DNA from: Thermocatellispora tengchongensis
GTDB lineage: Bacteria > Actinomycetota > Actinomycetes > Streptosporangiales > Streptosporangiaceae
Assembly: GCF_014202315.1 (NCBI RefSeq)
Contig: NZ_JACHGN010000004.1
Span: 186,001 to 250,000 of the forward strand
Length of the DNA: 64,000 nt
Direction of reading: 5' to 3'
This document shows positions 25,132 through 34,527 of this stretch, in pieces (position 1 is the first letter of the stretch; every line of letters starts with the position of its first letter). Under the pieces are notes generated by a model. The model saw only the letters and a list, made by a program, of their open reading frames with translations. It did not search any database and had not been told where the DNA came from. Both the position numbers and the translations under genes were made by a program.

Positions 25132-26174
25132 CGTCGGTCGGCACCGATCGCCTGCCGGACGCCGCCCTCGTGGTGCGGCGTCCGGCGCGTGTCCGGATCC
25201 TGTGGCTGCTCGTCACGGTCCTGGTCCTGGCCGTGCTCATGACGGCCTCCGTCGCCCTCGGCTCGCGCGACGTCGCCTGGTCCGACGTCTGGGCCGGGCT
25301 CGCCGGCGTGGACGGCTCCCTCGAACAGGCGGCGGTCACCAAGCGGATACCGCGCACCCTGCTCGCGGTGGTCATCGGCGCCGCGCTCGGCCTGGCCGGC
25401 GGCGTCATGCAGGGCGTGACCCGCAACCCGCTGGCCGACCCGGGCATCCTCGGCGTCAACATGGGCGCGTCGCTCTCGGTCGTCACCGCCGTCGCGTTCT
25501 TCGGGCTCACGTCGCCGACCGGGTACATCTGGGTCGCGATGGCGGGGGCCGCCCTCGCCGCCGCGTTCGTGTACACCGTCGGGTCCCTCGGGCGCGGCGG
25601 GGCCACGCCGCTCAAACTCGCGCTCGCGGGCGCCGCCACGTCGGCGGCCTTCGCGTCCCTCGTCAGCGCCGTCGTCCTGCCCCGCAACGACATCGCCGGG
25701 GGCTTCCGGCTGTGGCAGATCGGCGGCGTGGGCGGCGCGTCGTACGAGCGCATCGGGCAGATCCTGCCGTTCCTCGCCGTCGGCTTCGCCATCTGCCTGC
25801 TGTCCGCGCGGGCGCTGAACTCGCTCGCCCTGGGCGACGAACTCGCGGCCGGGCTCGGCGAGCGCGTCGCCGTCGTCCGGGCCACGGCCGCCCTCGGCGC
25901 CGTCGTGCTGTGCGGCGCGTCCACGGCCGTCGCCGGGCCGATCGGCTTCGTCGGGCTCGTCGTCCCGCACGCCTGCCGCCTGCTCGTCGGCGTGGACCAC
26001 CGCTGGCTGCTGCCGTTCTCCGCCCTGGCCGGCGCCTCGCTGCTCACCGCCGCCGACGTCGTCGGCCGCATGGTGGCACGCCCCGCGGACGTAGAGGTGG
26101 GAATCGTGACGGCGCTGATCGGCGCCCCGTTCTTCATCCACATCGTCCGCCGGCAGAAGGTGCGTGACCTGTGA
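25128..26174 (+). CDS. FecCD-family iron-siderophore permease 1
   Basis: 348 aa with nine to ten membrane spans. Family motifs: IPRTLLAVVIGAALGLAGGVMQGVTRNPLADPGILGVNMGA and the cytoplasmic coupling region LGDELAAGLGERV, then GPIGFVGLVVPHACRLLVG. GTG start within the binding-protein stop codon. Forms a heterodimeric channel with the next gene product. Confidence 0.94.
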   Translation: MTSVGTDRLPDAALVVRRPARVRILWLLVTVLVLAVLMTASVALGSRDVAWSDVWAGLAGVDGSLEQAAVTKRIPRTLLAVVIGAALGLAGGVMQGVTRNPLADPGILGVNMGASLSVVTAVAFFGLTSPTGYIWVAMAGAALAAAFVYTVGSLGRGGATPLKLALAGAATSAAFASLVSAVVLPRNDIAGGFRLWQIGGVGGASYERIGQILPFLAVGFAICLLSARALNSLALGDELAAGLGERVAVVRATAALGAVVLCGASTAVAGPIGFVGLVVPHACRLLVGVDHRWLLPFSALAGASLLTAADVVGRMVARPADVEVGIVTALIGAPFFIHIVRRQKVRDL

Positions 26175-27286
26175 CCGAGCGCAGCGAACGAACCGGCGGG
26201 CACGGCGGCCTGCTCATCGAACCGGCGAAGGAGGCCCCGGGCGTCCCCGCCGCCCCGCCGTCCGTCGTCCGGGCCGTCGCCCGCGGCCGGCGCCGCAACG
26301 CCTCCCGCCGCCGCCTGGTCATCCTGACGCTGGCGGTGCTCGTCGTCGCCGGGTTCGCCGTGACCCTGATGGCCGGGCAGACCTTCTACCCGCCCGGCGA
26401 CGTGCTCCGCGTGATCCTCGGCGAGCAGGTCCCGGGGGCGTCCTTCACGGTCGGACGGCTCCGGCTGCCGCGGGCCGTCCTCGCCGTGATCGCGGGATTC
26501 AGCTTCGGCCTGGCCGGCGTCACCTTCCAGACGATGCTCCGCAACCCGCTGGCCAGCCCGGACATCATCGGCATCAGCTCGGGGGCGAGCGCCGCCGCGG
26601 CCGTCGCGATCGTGTCGCTGTCCCTCGGCGGTACGCAGGTGTCGGTCCTCGCCATCGTCTCCGCCCTCGCCGTCGCCCTGCTGGTGTACACCCTGGCGTT
26701 CCGGGACGGCGTCGCCGGCACGCGGCTGATCCTGATCGGCATCGGGATCTCCGCGATCCTGGACAGCATCACCGCCTACGTCCTGTCGCAGGCCGCCGAA
26801 TGGGACCTCCAGGAGGCCACGCGCTGGCTGACCGGCAGCCTCAACGGCACGACCTGGGAGCAGGTCCTGCCCGCCCTCGTCGCGCTGGCCGTCCTCACCC
26901 CCGTCCTGCTGTCCCGGGCGCGCAACCTGTCGGCGATGCAGCTCGGCGACGACACCGCCTCCGCCCTCGGGGTCCGCGTCGAACGCACCCGGGTCACCGT
27001 GATCGTCGCCGCCGTCGGCCTGATCGCCTTCGCCACGGCGGCGGCCGGGCCGATCGCGTTCGTGGCGTTCCTGTCCGGCCCCATCGCGGCCCGGCTCCTC
27101 GGCGCGGGCGGCTCGCTGCTCGTGCCCGCCGGCCTCGTCGGCGCCCTCCTGGTCCTCGTCGCCGACTTCACCGGCCAGTTCGCCTTCGACACCCGCTACC
27201 CGGTCGGCGTCGTCACCGGCGTCCTCGGGGCGCCGTACCTCGTCTACCTGATCGTCCGCACCCATCGGGCCGGAGGCTCACTATGA
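26171..27286 (+). CDS. FecCD-family iron-siderophore permease 2
   Basis: 371 aa. A longer cytoplasmic N-terminus (about 45 residues, basic) precedes nine to ten spans with RLPRAVLAVIAGFSFGLAGVTFQTMLRNPLASPDIIGISSGA and GPIAFVAFLSGPIAARLLG. GTG start overlaps the previous stop by 4 bases; its own stop overlaps the ATPase start (ATGA). Second half of the permease heterodimer. Confidence 0.94.
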   Translation: MTERSERTGGHGGLLIEPAKEAPGVPAAPPSVVRAVARGRRRNASRRRLVILTLAVLVVAGFAVTLMAGQTFYPPGDVLRVILGEQVPGASFTVGRLRLPRAVLAVIAGFSFGLAGVTFQTMLRNPLASPDIIGISSGASAAAAVAIVSLSLGGTQVSVLAIVSALAVALLVYTLAFRDGVAGTRLILIGIGISAILDSITAYVLSQAAEWDLQEATRWLTGSLNGTTWEQVLPALVALAVLTPVLLSRARNLSAMQLGDDTASALGVRVERTRVTVIVAAVGLIAFATAAAGPIAFVAFLSGPIAARLLGAGGSLLVPAGLVGALLVLVADFTGQFAFDTRYPVGVVTGVLGAPYLVYLIVRTHRAGGSL

Positions 27287-28131
27287 CCGCGTCCCACTCC
27301 CTCGCGGCCGAGGGCGTCACGCTCGGCTACGGCGACCGCGTCGTCGTCGAGTCGCTCGACCTGGTCGTGCCGCCCGGCGAGATCACGGTCATCGTCGGCG
27401 CGAACGCCTGCGGGAAGTCGACGCTCCTGCGCTCCCTGTCGCGGCTGCTCGCCCCCCGCGAGGGCCGGGTCGTCCTGGACGGCAAGGAGGTGCACCGTAT
27501 GCCCGCCAAGAAGCTGGCCCGCACGCTCGGGCTGCTGCCTCAGTCGCCGGTCGCGCCCGAGGGCATCACCGTGCTCGACCTCGTCGGCCGTGGCCGCCAC
27601 CCCCACCAGGGGATCTTCTCGCGCTGGAACGACAAGGACGACGCCGCGGTGGCGGCCGCCCTGGAGGCCACCCGGACGACGGACCTCGCCGGCCGCGCCG
27701 TGGACGAACTGTCCGGCGGGCAGCGTCAGCGGGTCTGGATCGCCATGGCGCTGGCCCAGCAGACCGACCTGCTCCTCCTCGACGAGCCCACCACCTTCCT
27801 CGACGCCAGCCACCAGATCGAGGTCCTGGACCTGCTGACCGACCTGAACCGCACCCGCGGCACCACCATCGTGATGGTCCTGCACGACCTCAACCTCGCC
27901 GCCCGCTACGCCGATCACCTCATCGCCCTCGCCGACGGCCGCCTGCACGCCTCCGGCACCCCGGCCGAAGTCCTCACCGAGGACAACGTCCGCACGGTCT
28001 TCGGCCTCGACAGCCGCATCATCGAAGACCCCGTCTCCGGCCGCCCGCTGATGCTCCCCATCGGCCGCCACCATGTCCGTCCCCAGGCAGCCGCCTCGTC
28101 CCCGGACCCAGTGCCCGAGACATCGCGCTGA
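27283..28131 (+). CDS. Iron-siderophore ABC transporter ATPase
   Basis: 282 aa. Walker A GANACGKST (39-47), Q-loop LLPQSP, signature LSGGQRQRVWIAMALAQ, Walker B LLLLDEPTTFLD and switch His in VLHDLN are all present. FepC/FecE type, energising the two permeases. The last 20 residues are a Pro/Ser-rich tail. The larger open frame upstream is a shadow of the permease gene. It ends 10 bases before the convergent GntR gene. Confidence 0.95.
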   Translation: MTASHSLAAEGVTLGYGDRVVVESLDLVVPPGEITVIVGANACGKSTLLRSLSRLLAPREGRVVLDGKEVHRMPAKKLARTLGLLPQSPVAPEGITVLDLVGRGRHPHQGIFSRWNDKDDAAVAAALEATRTTDLAGRAVDELSGGQRQRVWIAMALAQQTDLLLLDEPTTFLDASHQIEVLDLLTDLNRTRGTTIVMVLHDLNLAARYADHLIALADGRLHASGTPAEVLTEDNVRTVFGLDSRIIEDPVSGRPLMLPIGRHHVRPQAAASSPDPVPETSR

Positions 28132-28141
28132 GCGGGGACCG

Positions 28142-28906
28142 TCAGGTGCGGGGCAGGTCGGGCCCCGATCCGTCGCGGCCGGACAGCAGCGCGTTCAGGC
28201 CGCCCCGGGCGTCCTCCATGACGACCGCCTCCGCCGCCGCCGAGTCGCCGGCGCGCAGCGCGCGGACCAGCGCACGGTGGCTGGCGTAGCGGTCGAGACC
28301 GAAGTTCGGGTCCTGGGCGACGCGTTCGAGACGCCGGGCCCGGGTCTCGGAGCGGGAGAACACCCGGCTCTGGTCGAGCAGACGCACCAGGACCGGATTG
28401 CCGGCACAGGCGCTGACGGCGTCGTTGAACCGCTCCATCGTGTCCAGGAGCTGGTTGACGTGCCGGGTCACCGGGGCGCCTTGCGCATGGCGCTGCTTGA
28501 TGAGGATCAGCAGGTCGTCGGCCTCGTCGAGGATGGCGTCGAGATTGTCGAGCTGCTCGGGCGTGACGTGGCGGGCCGCGAACCGGGCGACCATGCCGCG
28601 CAGGGCGATCTCGACTTCGGCGAGGTCCTGCAGCGCGGTGTCGCCGATGGTCGAGACCTTGACCGTGCGGGGCCCGGTGCGTTCGAGAAGGCCCTCGTGT
28701 TCGAGCCGCCTGATCGCCTCACGCACCGGTGTCGGGCTGACGGCGAGCCGTTCGGCCAGCCCGCGCTCGGTCACCTTCTGCCCCGGCCGGAGCTCGCCGG
28801 TGACGATGGCGGCCCTTACCGACCGGTAGGCCTGGTCGGCGAGGGTGTCGGTGCTGAGCGTCGCGAGGGATTCGGTGGCCACAGCCGTAGCATAGCCGCC
28901 CACCAT
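28142..28906 (-). CDS. GntR-family (FCD) regulator 1 of catabolic island
   Basis: About 254 aa. Winged helix at residues about 17-85 (LADQAYRSVRAAIVTGELRPGQKVTERGLAERLAVSPTPVREAIRRLE), FCD effector domain after it. The ATG at 28906 is my choice; the frame is open to 28966 but that would place the start inside the operator palindrome at 28936. No clear ribosome site, so translation may be leaderless. The reader head is very similar to that of the second GntR at 39783, suggesting duplication. Divergent from the catabolic operon. Confidence 0.9.
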   Translation of the reverse strand: MVGGYATAVATESLATLSTDTLADQAYRSVRAAIVTGELRPGQKVTERGLAERLAVSPTPVREAIRRLEHEGLLERTGPRTVKVSTIGDTALQDLAEVEIALRGMVARFAARHVTPEQLDNLDAILDEADDLLILIKQRHAQGAPVTRHVNQLLDTMERFNDAVSACAGNPVLVRLLDQSRVFSRSETRARRLERVAQDPNFGLDRYASHRALVRALRAGDSAAAEAVVMEDARGGLNALLSGRDGSGPDLPRT

Positions 28907-28935
28907 GGCAGCGTCATAGGCAATGCTTGACTGAC

Positions 28936-28947
28936 TTGCTATAGCAA
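28936..28947. promoter_or_regulatory. Operator site A, perfect TTGCTATAGCAA palindrome
   Basis: A 12-base perfect palindrome between the divergent GntR gene and the catabolic operon. Four related sites (10 of 12 matches) occur at 34675, 39766, 41611 and 41821, all in gaps between genes of the same island. Confidence 0.75.
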
Positions 28948-28989
28948 AAGTAGCGTGTGGTGCCACGCCCTCGACGCTCCAGGAAGGAC

Positions 28990-29973
28990 ATGGTGTCTCG
29001 CGTCCTGATCACCACCGACTATCTGCGGCCGGATGACGAGGTCGATCACTACCTGCGCCGGCACGGACACGAAACCGTGCACCTGCCGATGCGCGGGCGG
29101 CGCGACCCGGAAGAGCTGGCAGCCGCGCTGCGTGACGTCCACGCGGCTCTGGTCGCGAACGAGCCGATGACGGCCGACGTGCTCGCGCGGGCGACGTCGT
29201 TGCGCGTGATCGTACGCACCGGGGCCGGGTACGACTCCATCGACACCGATGCCGCCGCACGGCTGGGCATCACGGTCAGCAACCTCCCGGGCATCAACGC
29301 CAACGCGGTGGCGGAGTACACGATGGGGCTGCTCCTCGCCGCCGCCCGCCGCCTGGTCCAGAGCGCCGCGGGCGTCGCCGCCGGCGAGTGGCCGCGCCAG
29401 GACGGGCGCGAGCTGCGGGGCGCGACGCTCGGCCTGATCGGGTACGGCGCCGTCGCGCGGGCGGTCGTCCCGCTCGCGCGGGCGTTCGGCATGTCGGTGC
29501 TGTGCAGGACGAGCGTGCCCGCCGGCGAGCGGTCCGAGGAGCCGGTCCGCTTCGTCGAGCTCGACGAGCTCCTGGCCGCCTCCGACTACGTCTCCGTCCA
29601 CACGGCGCTCACCGAGCGGACCCGCGGCCTGCTCGACGCCGCGGCGTTCCGGCTTATGAAGCCGGGCGCCGTGCTCGTGAACACCGCGCGCGGGCCGATC
29701 GTGGACGAACAGGCGCTCGTGGATGCCGTGCGCTCCGGTGTGATCGCCGGCGCGGCGTTGGACGTCGTGTGCGTCGAGCCGCTGCCCGCGGACAGCCCGC
29801 TGCGCGGCGTGGACGGGATCGTGGTGTACTCCCACCTGGCGGGCCAGTCGGCCGAGGCCCGCCGGGCCGCGGGGCTGGAGGGCGCCGCCGAGCTCGTGGC
29901 CGCGCTCAAGGGCGCGCCCCGGTTCGCGGTCACCCGTCCGGAAGCGGCGCGGACCGCGGCGGTGCGGGCATGA
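28990..29973 (+). CDS. D-isomer-specific 2-hydroxyacid dehydrogenase
   Basis: 327 aa. NAD-binding LGLIGYGAVARAVV, substrate contacts VRTGAGYDSID, and the catalytic Arg/Glu/His in VLVNTARGPIVDE, DVVCVEPLP and VVYSHLAGQS. Interconverts a 2-hydroxyacid and the 2-oxoacid. ATG 28990 follows an AGGAAGG site; GTG 28993 is an equally spaced alternative. Its stop overlaps the next gene by ATGA. First gene of the operon controlled by site A. Confidence 0.92.
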   Translation: MVSRVLITTDYLRPDDEVDHYLRRHGHETVHLPMRGRRDPEELAAALRDVHAALVANEPMTADVLARATSLRVIVRTGAGYDSIDTDAAARLGITVSNLPGINANAVAEYTMGLLLAAARRLVQSAAGVAAGEWPRQDGRELRGATLGLIGYGAVARAVVPLARAFGMSVLCRTSVPAGERSEEPVRFVELDELLAASDYVSVHTALTERTRGLLDAAAFRLMKPGAVLVNTARGPIVDEQALVDAVRSGVIAGAALDVVCVEPLPADSPLRGVDGIVVYSHLAGQSAEARRAAGLEGAAELVAALKGAPRFAVTRPEAARTAAVRA

Positions 29974-31037
29974 GCAGCACGAGCACGGGGTACCGGATCG
30001 CGGTCATCCCGGGCGACGGGATCGGGACCGAGGTCATCCCGGCCGCGCTGACGGTGCTCAAGGCGCTGGCCGATCGCTTCGGCTTCTCGCTCCACTTCGA
30101 CCACTTCGACTGGTCCTGCCGGCGCTACCTGGAGACCGGCCGGATGATGCCCGGGAACGGGCTCGACATGATCTCCGGCCACGACGCGATCCTGCTGGGC
30201 GCCGTCGGATGGCCCGGTGTGCCGGACCACGTGTCGCTCTGGGGGCTGCTCATCCCGATTCGGCGGGGGTTCCGGCAATACGTCAACCTCCGGCCGATCA
30301 AGGTCATGGAGGGGCTGCCGGGGCCGCTGCGCGGCTCCGAGGGGGTCGACTTCGTCGTCGTACGGGAGAACGTCGAGGGCGAGTACAGCGAGATCGGCGG
30401 CCGGCTCAACCGCGGGTTTCCCGATGAGATGGCGGTGCAGGAAGCCGTCTTCACCCGCCCCGGGGTCACGCGCATCGTGGACTACGCGTTCAAGCTGGCC
30501 GCCACGCGACGGGGCCGGCTGACCTCGGCGACCAAGTCGAACGGCATCGTGCACACGATGCCGTTCTGGGACGAGATCGTCCGCGAACGCGCCGCCGAGC
30601 ACCCCGGTGTGGACTGGTGGCAGGAGCACATCGACGCCCTGGCCGCCAAGCTGGTCCTGACGCCCGGCGCGTACGACGTCATCGTCGGGTCCAACCTGTT
30701 CGGGGACATCCTCAGCGACCTGGCGGCCGCGATAGCGGGCGGCATCGGCATCGCCCCCTCCGCGAACATCAACCCGGAGCGGACGTTCCCGTCGATGTTC
30801 GAGCCCGTGCACGGCTCCGCTCCGGACATCGCGGGCCGGGGGATCGCCAACCCGGCCGGGGCGCTCTGGTCCGCCTCGCTGATGCTCGACCACCTCGGCC
30901 AGGCGGACGCCGCACGCGCCCTTCTGACCGGCATCGAGCGGACCCTGTCCGACCGTACGGTCCGTACCCCCGACCTCGGCGGCACCGCGACCACGCAGGA
31001 GATGACCGAGGCGGTCCTCGCGGCCCTGCCGGCGTGA
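29970..31037 (+). CDS. Isocitrate/isopropylmalate dehydrogenase family, tartrate/D-malate dehydrogenase-like
   Basis: 355 aa. IAVIPGDGIGTEVIP, then HDAILLGAVGWPGVPDHVSLWG, which matches the tartrate dehydrogenase/D-malate dehydrogenase (TtuC/DmlA) branch rather than LeuB or Icd. RPIKVMEGLPGPLRG, VVRENVEGEYSEIGG, TSATKSNGIVHTMPFW and SNLFGDILSDLAAAIAGGIGIAPSANI are conserved. NAD and divalent-metal dependent oxidation, with or without decarboxylation, of a 2-hydroxydicarboxylate. Overlaps the gene upstream by 4 bases. Confidence 0.9.
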   Translation: MSSTSTGYRIAVIPGDGIGTEVIPAALTVLKALADRFGFSLHFDHFDWSCRRYLETGRMMPGNGLDMISGHDAILLGAVGWPGVPDHVSLWGLLIPIRRGFRQYVNLRPIKVMEGLPGPLRGSEGVDFVVVRENVEGEYSEIGGRLNRGFPDEMAVQEAVFTRPGVTRIVDYAFKLAATRRGRLTSATKSNGIVHTMPFWDEIVRERAAEHPGVDWWQEHIDALAAKLVLTPGAYDVIVGSNLFGDILSDLAAAIAGGIGIAPSANINPERTFPSMFEPVHGSAPDIAGRGIANPAGALWSASLMLDHLGQADAARALLTGIERTLSDRTVRTPDLGGTATTQEMTEAVLAALPA

Positions 31038-31088
31038 GGCCGGCAGGCCGGGCGATCCGACCCCTCCCGTCGCAGAAAGAAGCGAACC

Positions 31089-32471
31089 ATGGACAACACA
31101 CCGGCCGGCTCCGTCCGGATCATGACGCCCGTCGGCATGCTCGGCGCCGGATGGGACGAGGCGACGATCGAGCGCGGGCTGGCCCTCGGCATCGACGTGA
31201 TCACGGTGGACGGCGGGTCCACCGACTCCGGTCCGTACTACCTCGGGTCGGCGACGGCGAAGACGCCCGCGAAGGCCGTGGCCCGCGACCTGCGCAGCCT
31301 GCTCAGGGCGGCGGCCCGCGCGGACGCGCCTTTGATCATCGGCTCGTGCGGCACCAGCGGCACCGACAGCGGCGTGGACTGGGTCGCCGGCATGGTCGGC
31401 GAGATCATGGCGGAGGAGGGCCTGGACCTCAAGGTCGCGCGGATCTACAGCGAGCAGGACCCGGCCGACCTCAAGGAGCACCTCGACGCCGGCCGGATCC
31501 ACCCGCTGCCGCCCATGGGCGAGCTCCGGGCCGAGACGCTGGAGAGCTGCACCCACATCGTCGGGATGATGGGACACGAGCCGATCGTCCAGGCGCTTGA
31601 GGCGGGCGCCCAGGTCGTGCTCGCGGGCCGCGCCACCGACACGGCGGTGGCGGCGGCGTACCCGCTGATGAAGGGGATGCCGGCCGGGCCGAGCTGGCAC
31701 GCCGCCAAGATCGTCGAGTGCGGCGGCCAGTGCACCACGGACCCACGCGCGGGCGGGGTGTACACCACGATCGACGCGCGCGGGTTCACGATCGAGCCGC
31801 TCGACCCGGGCAACGCGTGCACGCCGTACACCGTCGCCGCCCACATGCTCTACGAGACGGTCAACCCGTTCGAGATGCGCGAGCCCGCCGGCACCCTGGA
31901 CGTGCGCGAGGCGACGTACGTCGCCGTGGACGACCGCAGGGTCCGGGTGGAGGGATCGCGGTTCCACGTCGCCGACCGGCACACGATCAAGCTGGAGGGG
32001 GCCAGGGTCACGGGCTACGAGACCATGTCCTTCACCGCCGTCCGCGATCCGCTCATTCTCGCCGGCATCGAGTCCTGGGCGGATCTGCTGCGCACGCATC
32101 TGCGGCGGCGGGTGGGGCAGACCCTGGGGCTCGCGGACGACGAGTACGCCTTCGACCTGCGCCTCTACGGCCACAACGCGGTGCTGGACGACCTAGAGCC
32201 CGACGCCGGCCCGCCGCGCGAGGTGGGCGTGATGCTCCTCGTCAACGCCCCGGACCAGGCCACGGCCACGGCGGTGGCGAAGCTCGCCAACCCGCTGATG
32301 CTGCATCTGCCGATGCCCGAGATGCACTACCTGCCCAGCTTCGCGTTCCCGTTCTCGCCGGCGGAGGTCGAGCGGGGCCCGGCCTACGAGTTCGTGCTCA
32401 ACCACGTCGTGGAGAGCATCACGCCCACCGGCATGTTCCGGATCGAGTACGGAGACAACCACCATGGCTGA
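31089..32471 (+). CDS. AtuA-like (DUF1446) protein
   Basis: 460 aa. The N-terminal region (IMTPVGMLGAGWDEATIERGLALGIDVITVDGGSTDSGPYYLG, IGSCGTSGTDSGVDWVAGMV) and middle (VLAGRATDTAVAAAYPLMKGMPAGPSWHAAKIVECGG) match the acyclic-terpene-utilisation AtuA family. The biochemical role of this family is not settled. Its partner DUF4387 gene overlaps it by 8 bases (ATGGCTGA). GAAAGAAGCGAACC before the ATG serves as the ribosome site. Confidence 0.82.
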   Translation: MDNTPAGSVRIMTPVGMLGAGWDEATIERGLALGIDVITVDGGSTDSGPYYLGSATAKTPAKAVARDLRSLLRAAARADAPLIIGSCGTSGTDSGVDWVAGMVGEIMAEEGLDLKVARIYSEQDPADLKEHLDAGRIHPLPPMGELRAETLESCTHIVGMMGHEPIVQALEAGAQVVLAGRATDTAVAAAYPLMKGMPAGPSWHAAKIVECGGQCTTDPRAGGVYTTIDARGFTIEPLDPGNACTPYTVAAHMLYETVNPFEMREPAGTLDVREATYVAVDDRRVRVEGSRFHVADRHTIKLEGARVTGYETMSFTAVRDPLILAGIESWADLLRTHLRRRVGQTLGLADDEYAFDLRLYGHNAVLDDLEPDAGPPREVGVMLLVNAPDQATATAVAKLANPLMLHLPMPEMHYLPSFAFPFSPAEVERGPAYEFVLNHVVESITPTGMFRIEYGDNHHG

Positions 32472-32826
32472 CACCACTCCCGCGGCGCCTCCGAGCACCG
32501 TCGGTGACCTCGCGCTGGAGGTCCGGTCCAAGAACGCCGGCCCCTTCTGGGTGACGATGGAGCTGTTCATGCGGGACGCGGACGGCTACCGGATCGTGGC
32601 GGACGAGACGTTCATCAACGAGCATGTGATCGCCGAGCTCTACCGCATCGACGCCGCCACCATCCAGTTGTTCCGGATCCCGTCGCTCAACGTCGTCAAG
32701 ATCTCCTTCCCGCGGCCCGTCTCACAGGGGTCGCTGCGGGACCGCGACATGCACGCCGGCCAGCACCACGTCCCCCTCGCCCTGCTCCCCCTGCCGGGCA
32801 CGACTCCGGGCGTGCGTCATGGCTGA
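32464..32826 (+). CDS. DUF4387 protein, partner of AtuA-like protein
   Basis: 120 aa. LEVRSKNAGPFWVTMELFMRD and the central INEHVIAELYRID...IQLFRIPSLNVVKISFPRP stretch are characteristic of DUF4387, usually encoded next to AtuA-like proteins; it probably supplies the small C-terminal domain that is fused in some AtuA proteins (inference). Both of its junctions are the same 8-base ATGGCTGA overlap, so stoichiometric translation with both neighbours is likely. Confidence 0.82.
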   Translation: MADTTPAAPPSTVGDLALEVRSKNAGPFWVTMELFMRDADGYRIVADETFINEHVIAELYRIDAATIQLFRIPSLNVVKISFPRPVSQGSLRDRDMHAGQHHVPLALLPLPGTTPGVRHG

Positions 32827-34522
32827 CGCCGACACAGCCGACGCCCACACAGCCGACGCCCACACAGCCGACGCCGACATCATCGTCGTCGGTGCCGGCC
32901 TCGCCGGCCTGGTGGCGGCCGCCGAGGCCGCCGACGCCGGCCGCTCGGTCGTCCTGGTGGAGCAGGAGGGCGAGCAGTCGCTCGGGGGGCAGGCGTTCTG
33001 GAGCCTGGGCGGGCTCTTCTTCGTGGACAGCCCCGAGCAGCGCCGGATGGGCATCAGGGACTCGCGCGAGCTGGCCTGGCAGGACTGGCTCGGCAGCGCG
33101 CAGTTCGACCGCGAGGAGGACCGCTGGCCCCGGGCGTGGGCCGAGGCGTACGTCGACTTCGCGGCCGGCGAGAAGCGCGCCTGGCTCCGGGGGATGGGGC
33201 ACCGGGTCTTCCCGCTGGTGGGCTGGGCCGAGCGCGGCGACGGCCGCGCCGACGGCCACGGCAACTCCGTCCCGCGCTTCCACATCACGTGGGGGACCGG
33301 ACCCGGTGTGGTCGCGCCCTTCGAGCGCCGCGTACGCGCCCATGCCGACCGCGGCCGGCTCCGCTTCGCCTTCCGCCACCGGGTCGATGGTCTCGTCATC
33401 GAGGGCGGCGCGGTGGCCGGGGTGCGCGGACGGGTGCTTGAGCCGACGTCCGCGGACCGTGGCCGCCCGACGTCGCGCACCGCCATCGGCGACTTCGAGC
33501 TGCGCGCCCAGGCCGTGATCGTCACCAGCGGCGGCATCGGCGGCGATCTCGACCTGGTCCGCAAGGTCTGGCCGGCCCGGCTCGGGCCGCCGCCGCGGAC
33601 GATGGTGGCCGGGGTACCGGCGCACGTGGACGGCCGGATGCTGGGGATCGCCGAGGCGGCCGGCGCTCGGGTCATCAACCCCGACCGGATGTGGCACTAC
33701 GTCGAGGGCCTGCGCAACTGGGACCCGATTTGGGACGACCACGGCATCCGCATCCTCCCCGGCCCCTCGTCGCTCTGGCTCGACGCCACGGGCAAGCGGC
33801 TGCCCGCACCGTGCTTCCCGGGCTTCGACACCTTGGGAACTCTCCGCCACCTGCGGCAGACGGGCTACGACTACTCGTGGTTCGTGCTCACCCAGAAGAT
33901 CATCGAAAAGGAGTTCGCGCTCTCCGGATCGGAGCAGAATCCCGACCTCACCGGCAAGGACATCAGGCTCGTCCTGTCGCGCGTCAGGGGCGGGGCGCCG
34001 GCCCCGGTGGAGGCGTTCAAGCGGCACGGCGCCGACTTCGTCGTCGCCGAGAATCTCACCGAGCTGGTCGCGGGCATGAACAAGCTCGCCGACCCGGACG
34101 CGCCGCCGATCGAGGAGGCGACGCTCCGGTCCCTCATCGAGGCGCGCGACCGTGAGATCGACAACGCGTTCACCAAGGACGCCCAGGTTACCGCGATCCG
34201 GGGCGCGCGCAACTACCGCGGCGACAAGCTGAGCCGGGTGGCGGCGCCGCACAAGCTGCTCGACCCGAAGGCCGGGCCGCTGATCGCCGTCCGGCTGCAC
34301 ATCCTGTCGCGCAAGACGCTCGGCGGTCTCGAATCCGACCTTGACGGCCGATGCCTGCGCGCCGACGGCACCCCCTTCCCGGGGCTCTACGCCGCGGGCG
34401 AGGTCAACGGGTTCGGCGGCGGCGGGATGATGGGCTACAACGCCCTTGAGGGCACGTTCCTCGGGGGCTGCCTCTTCTCCGGCCGCGTGGCCGGCCGCGC
34501 GGCGGCCCGCGCCATCGGCTGA
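32819..34522 (+). CDS. FAD-dependent dehydrogenase (fumarate reductase/KstD-like flavoprotein)
   Basis: 567 aa. A repetitive N-terminus ((D/H)TADA repeated three times, residues 5-19) precedes the FAD-binding IIVVGAGLAGLVAAAEAADAG. Substrate-domain motifs HITWGTGPGVVAPFERRV and the C-terminal GLYAAGEVNGFGGGGMMGYNALEGTFLGGCLFSGRVAG match the COG3573-type branch of the flavoprotein family. It probably introduces or reduces a C=C bond next to a carboxyl or keto group. Last gene before a 13-bp hairpin. Confidence 0.88.
   Translation: MADADTADAHTADAHTADADIIVVGAGLAGLVAAAEAADAGRSVVLVEQEGEQSLGGQAFWSLGGLFFVDSPEQRRMGIRDSRELAWQDWLGSAQFDREEDRWPRAWAEAYVDFAAGEKRAWLRGMGHRVFPLVGWAERGDGRADGHGNSVPRFHITWGTGPGVVAPFERRVRAHADRGRLRFAFRHRVDGLVIEGGAVAGVRGRVLEPTSADRGRPTSRTAIGDFELRAQAVIVTSGGIGGDLDLVRKVWPARLGPPPRTMVAGVPAHVDGRMLGIAEAAGARVINPDRMWHYVEGLRNWDPIWDDHGIRILPGPSSLWLDATGKRLPAPCFPGFDTLGTLRHLRQTGYDYSWFVLTQKIIEKEFALSGSEQNPDLTGKDIRLVLSRVRGGAPAPVEAFKRHGADFVVAENLTELVAGMNKLADPDAPPIEEATLRSLIEARDREIDNAFTKDAQVTAIRGARNYRGDKLSRVAAPHKLLDPKAGPLIAVRLHILSRKTLGGLESDLDGRCLRADGTPFPGLYAAGEVNGFGGGGMMGYNALEGTFLGGCLFSGRVAGRAAARAIG
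32831..32875 (+). repeat. 15-base tandem repeat at start of flavoprotein gene
   Basis: Units GACACAGCCGACGCC, CACACAGCCGACGCC and CACACAGCCGACGCC in direct succession encode (D/H)TADA pentapeptides. They keep frame and extend the N-terminus ahead of the FAD-binding strand. Confidence 0.9.
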
Positions 34523-34527
34523 CCCTC

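Noticed and set aside
25124-27265. 713-codon minus-strand frame opposite the iron permeases
   Set aside because: Highly charged Asp/Gly/Arg-rich shadow without motifs.
29586-32174. 862-codon minus-strand frame opposite the catabolic operon
   Set aside because: Antisense shadow spanning several real genes and their junctions.
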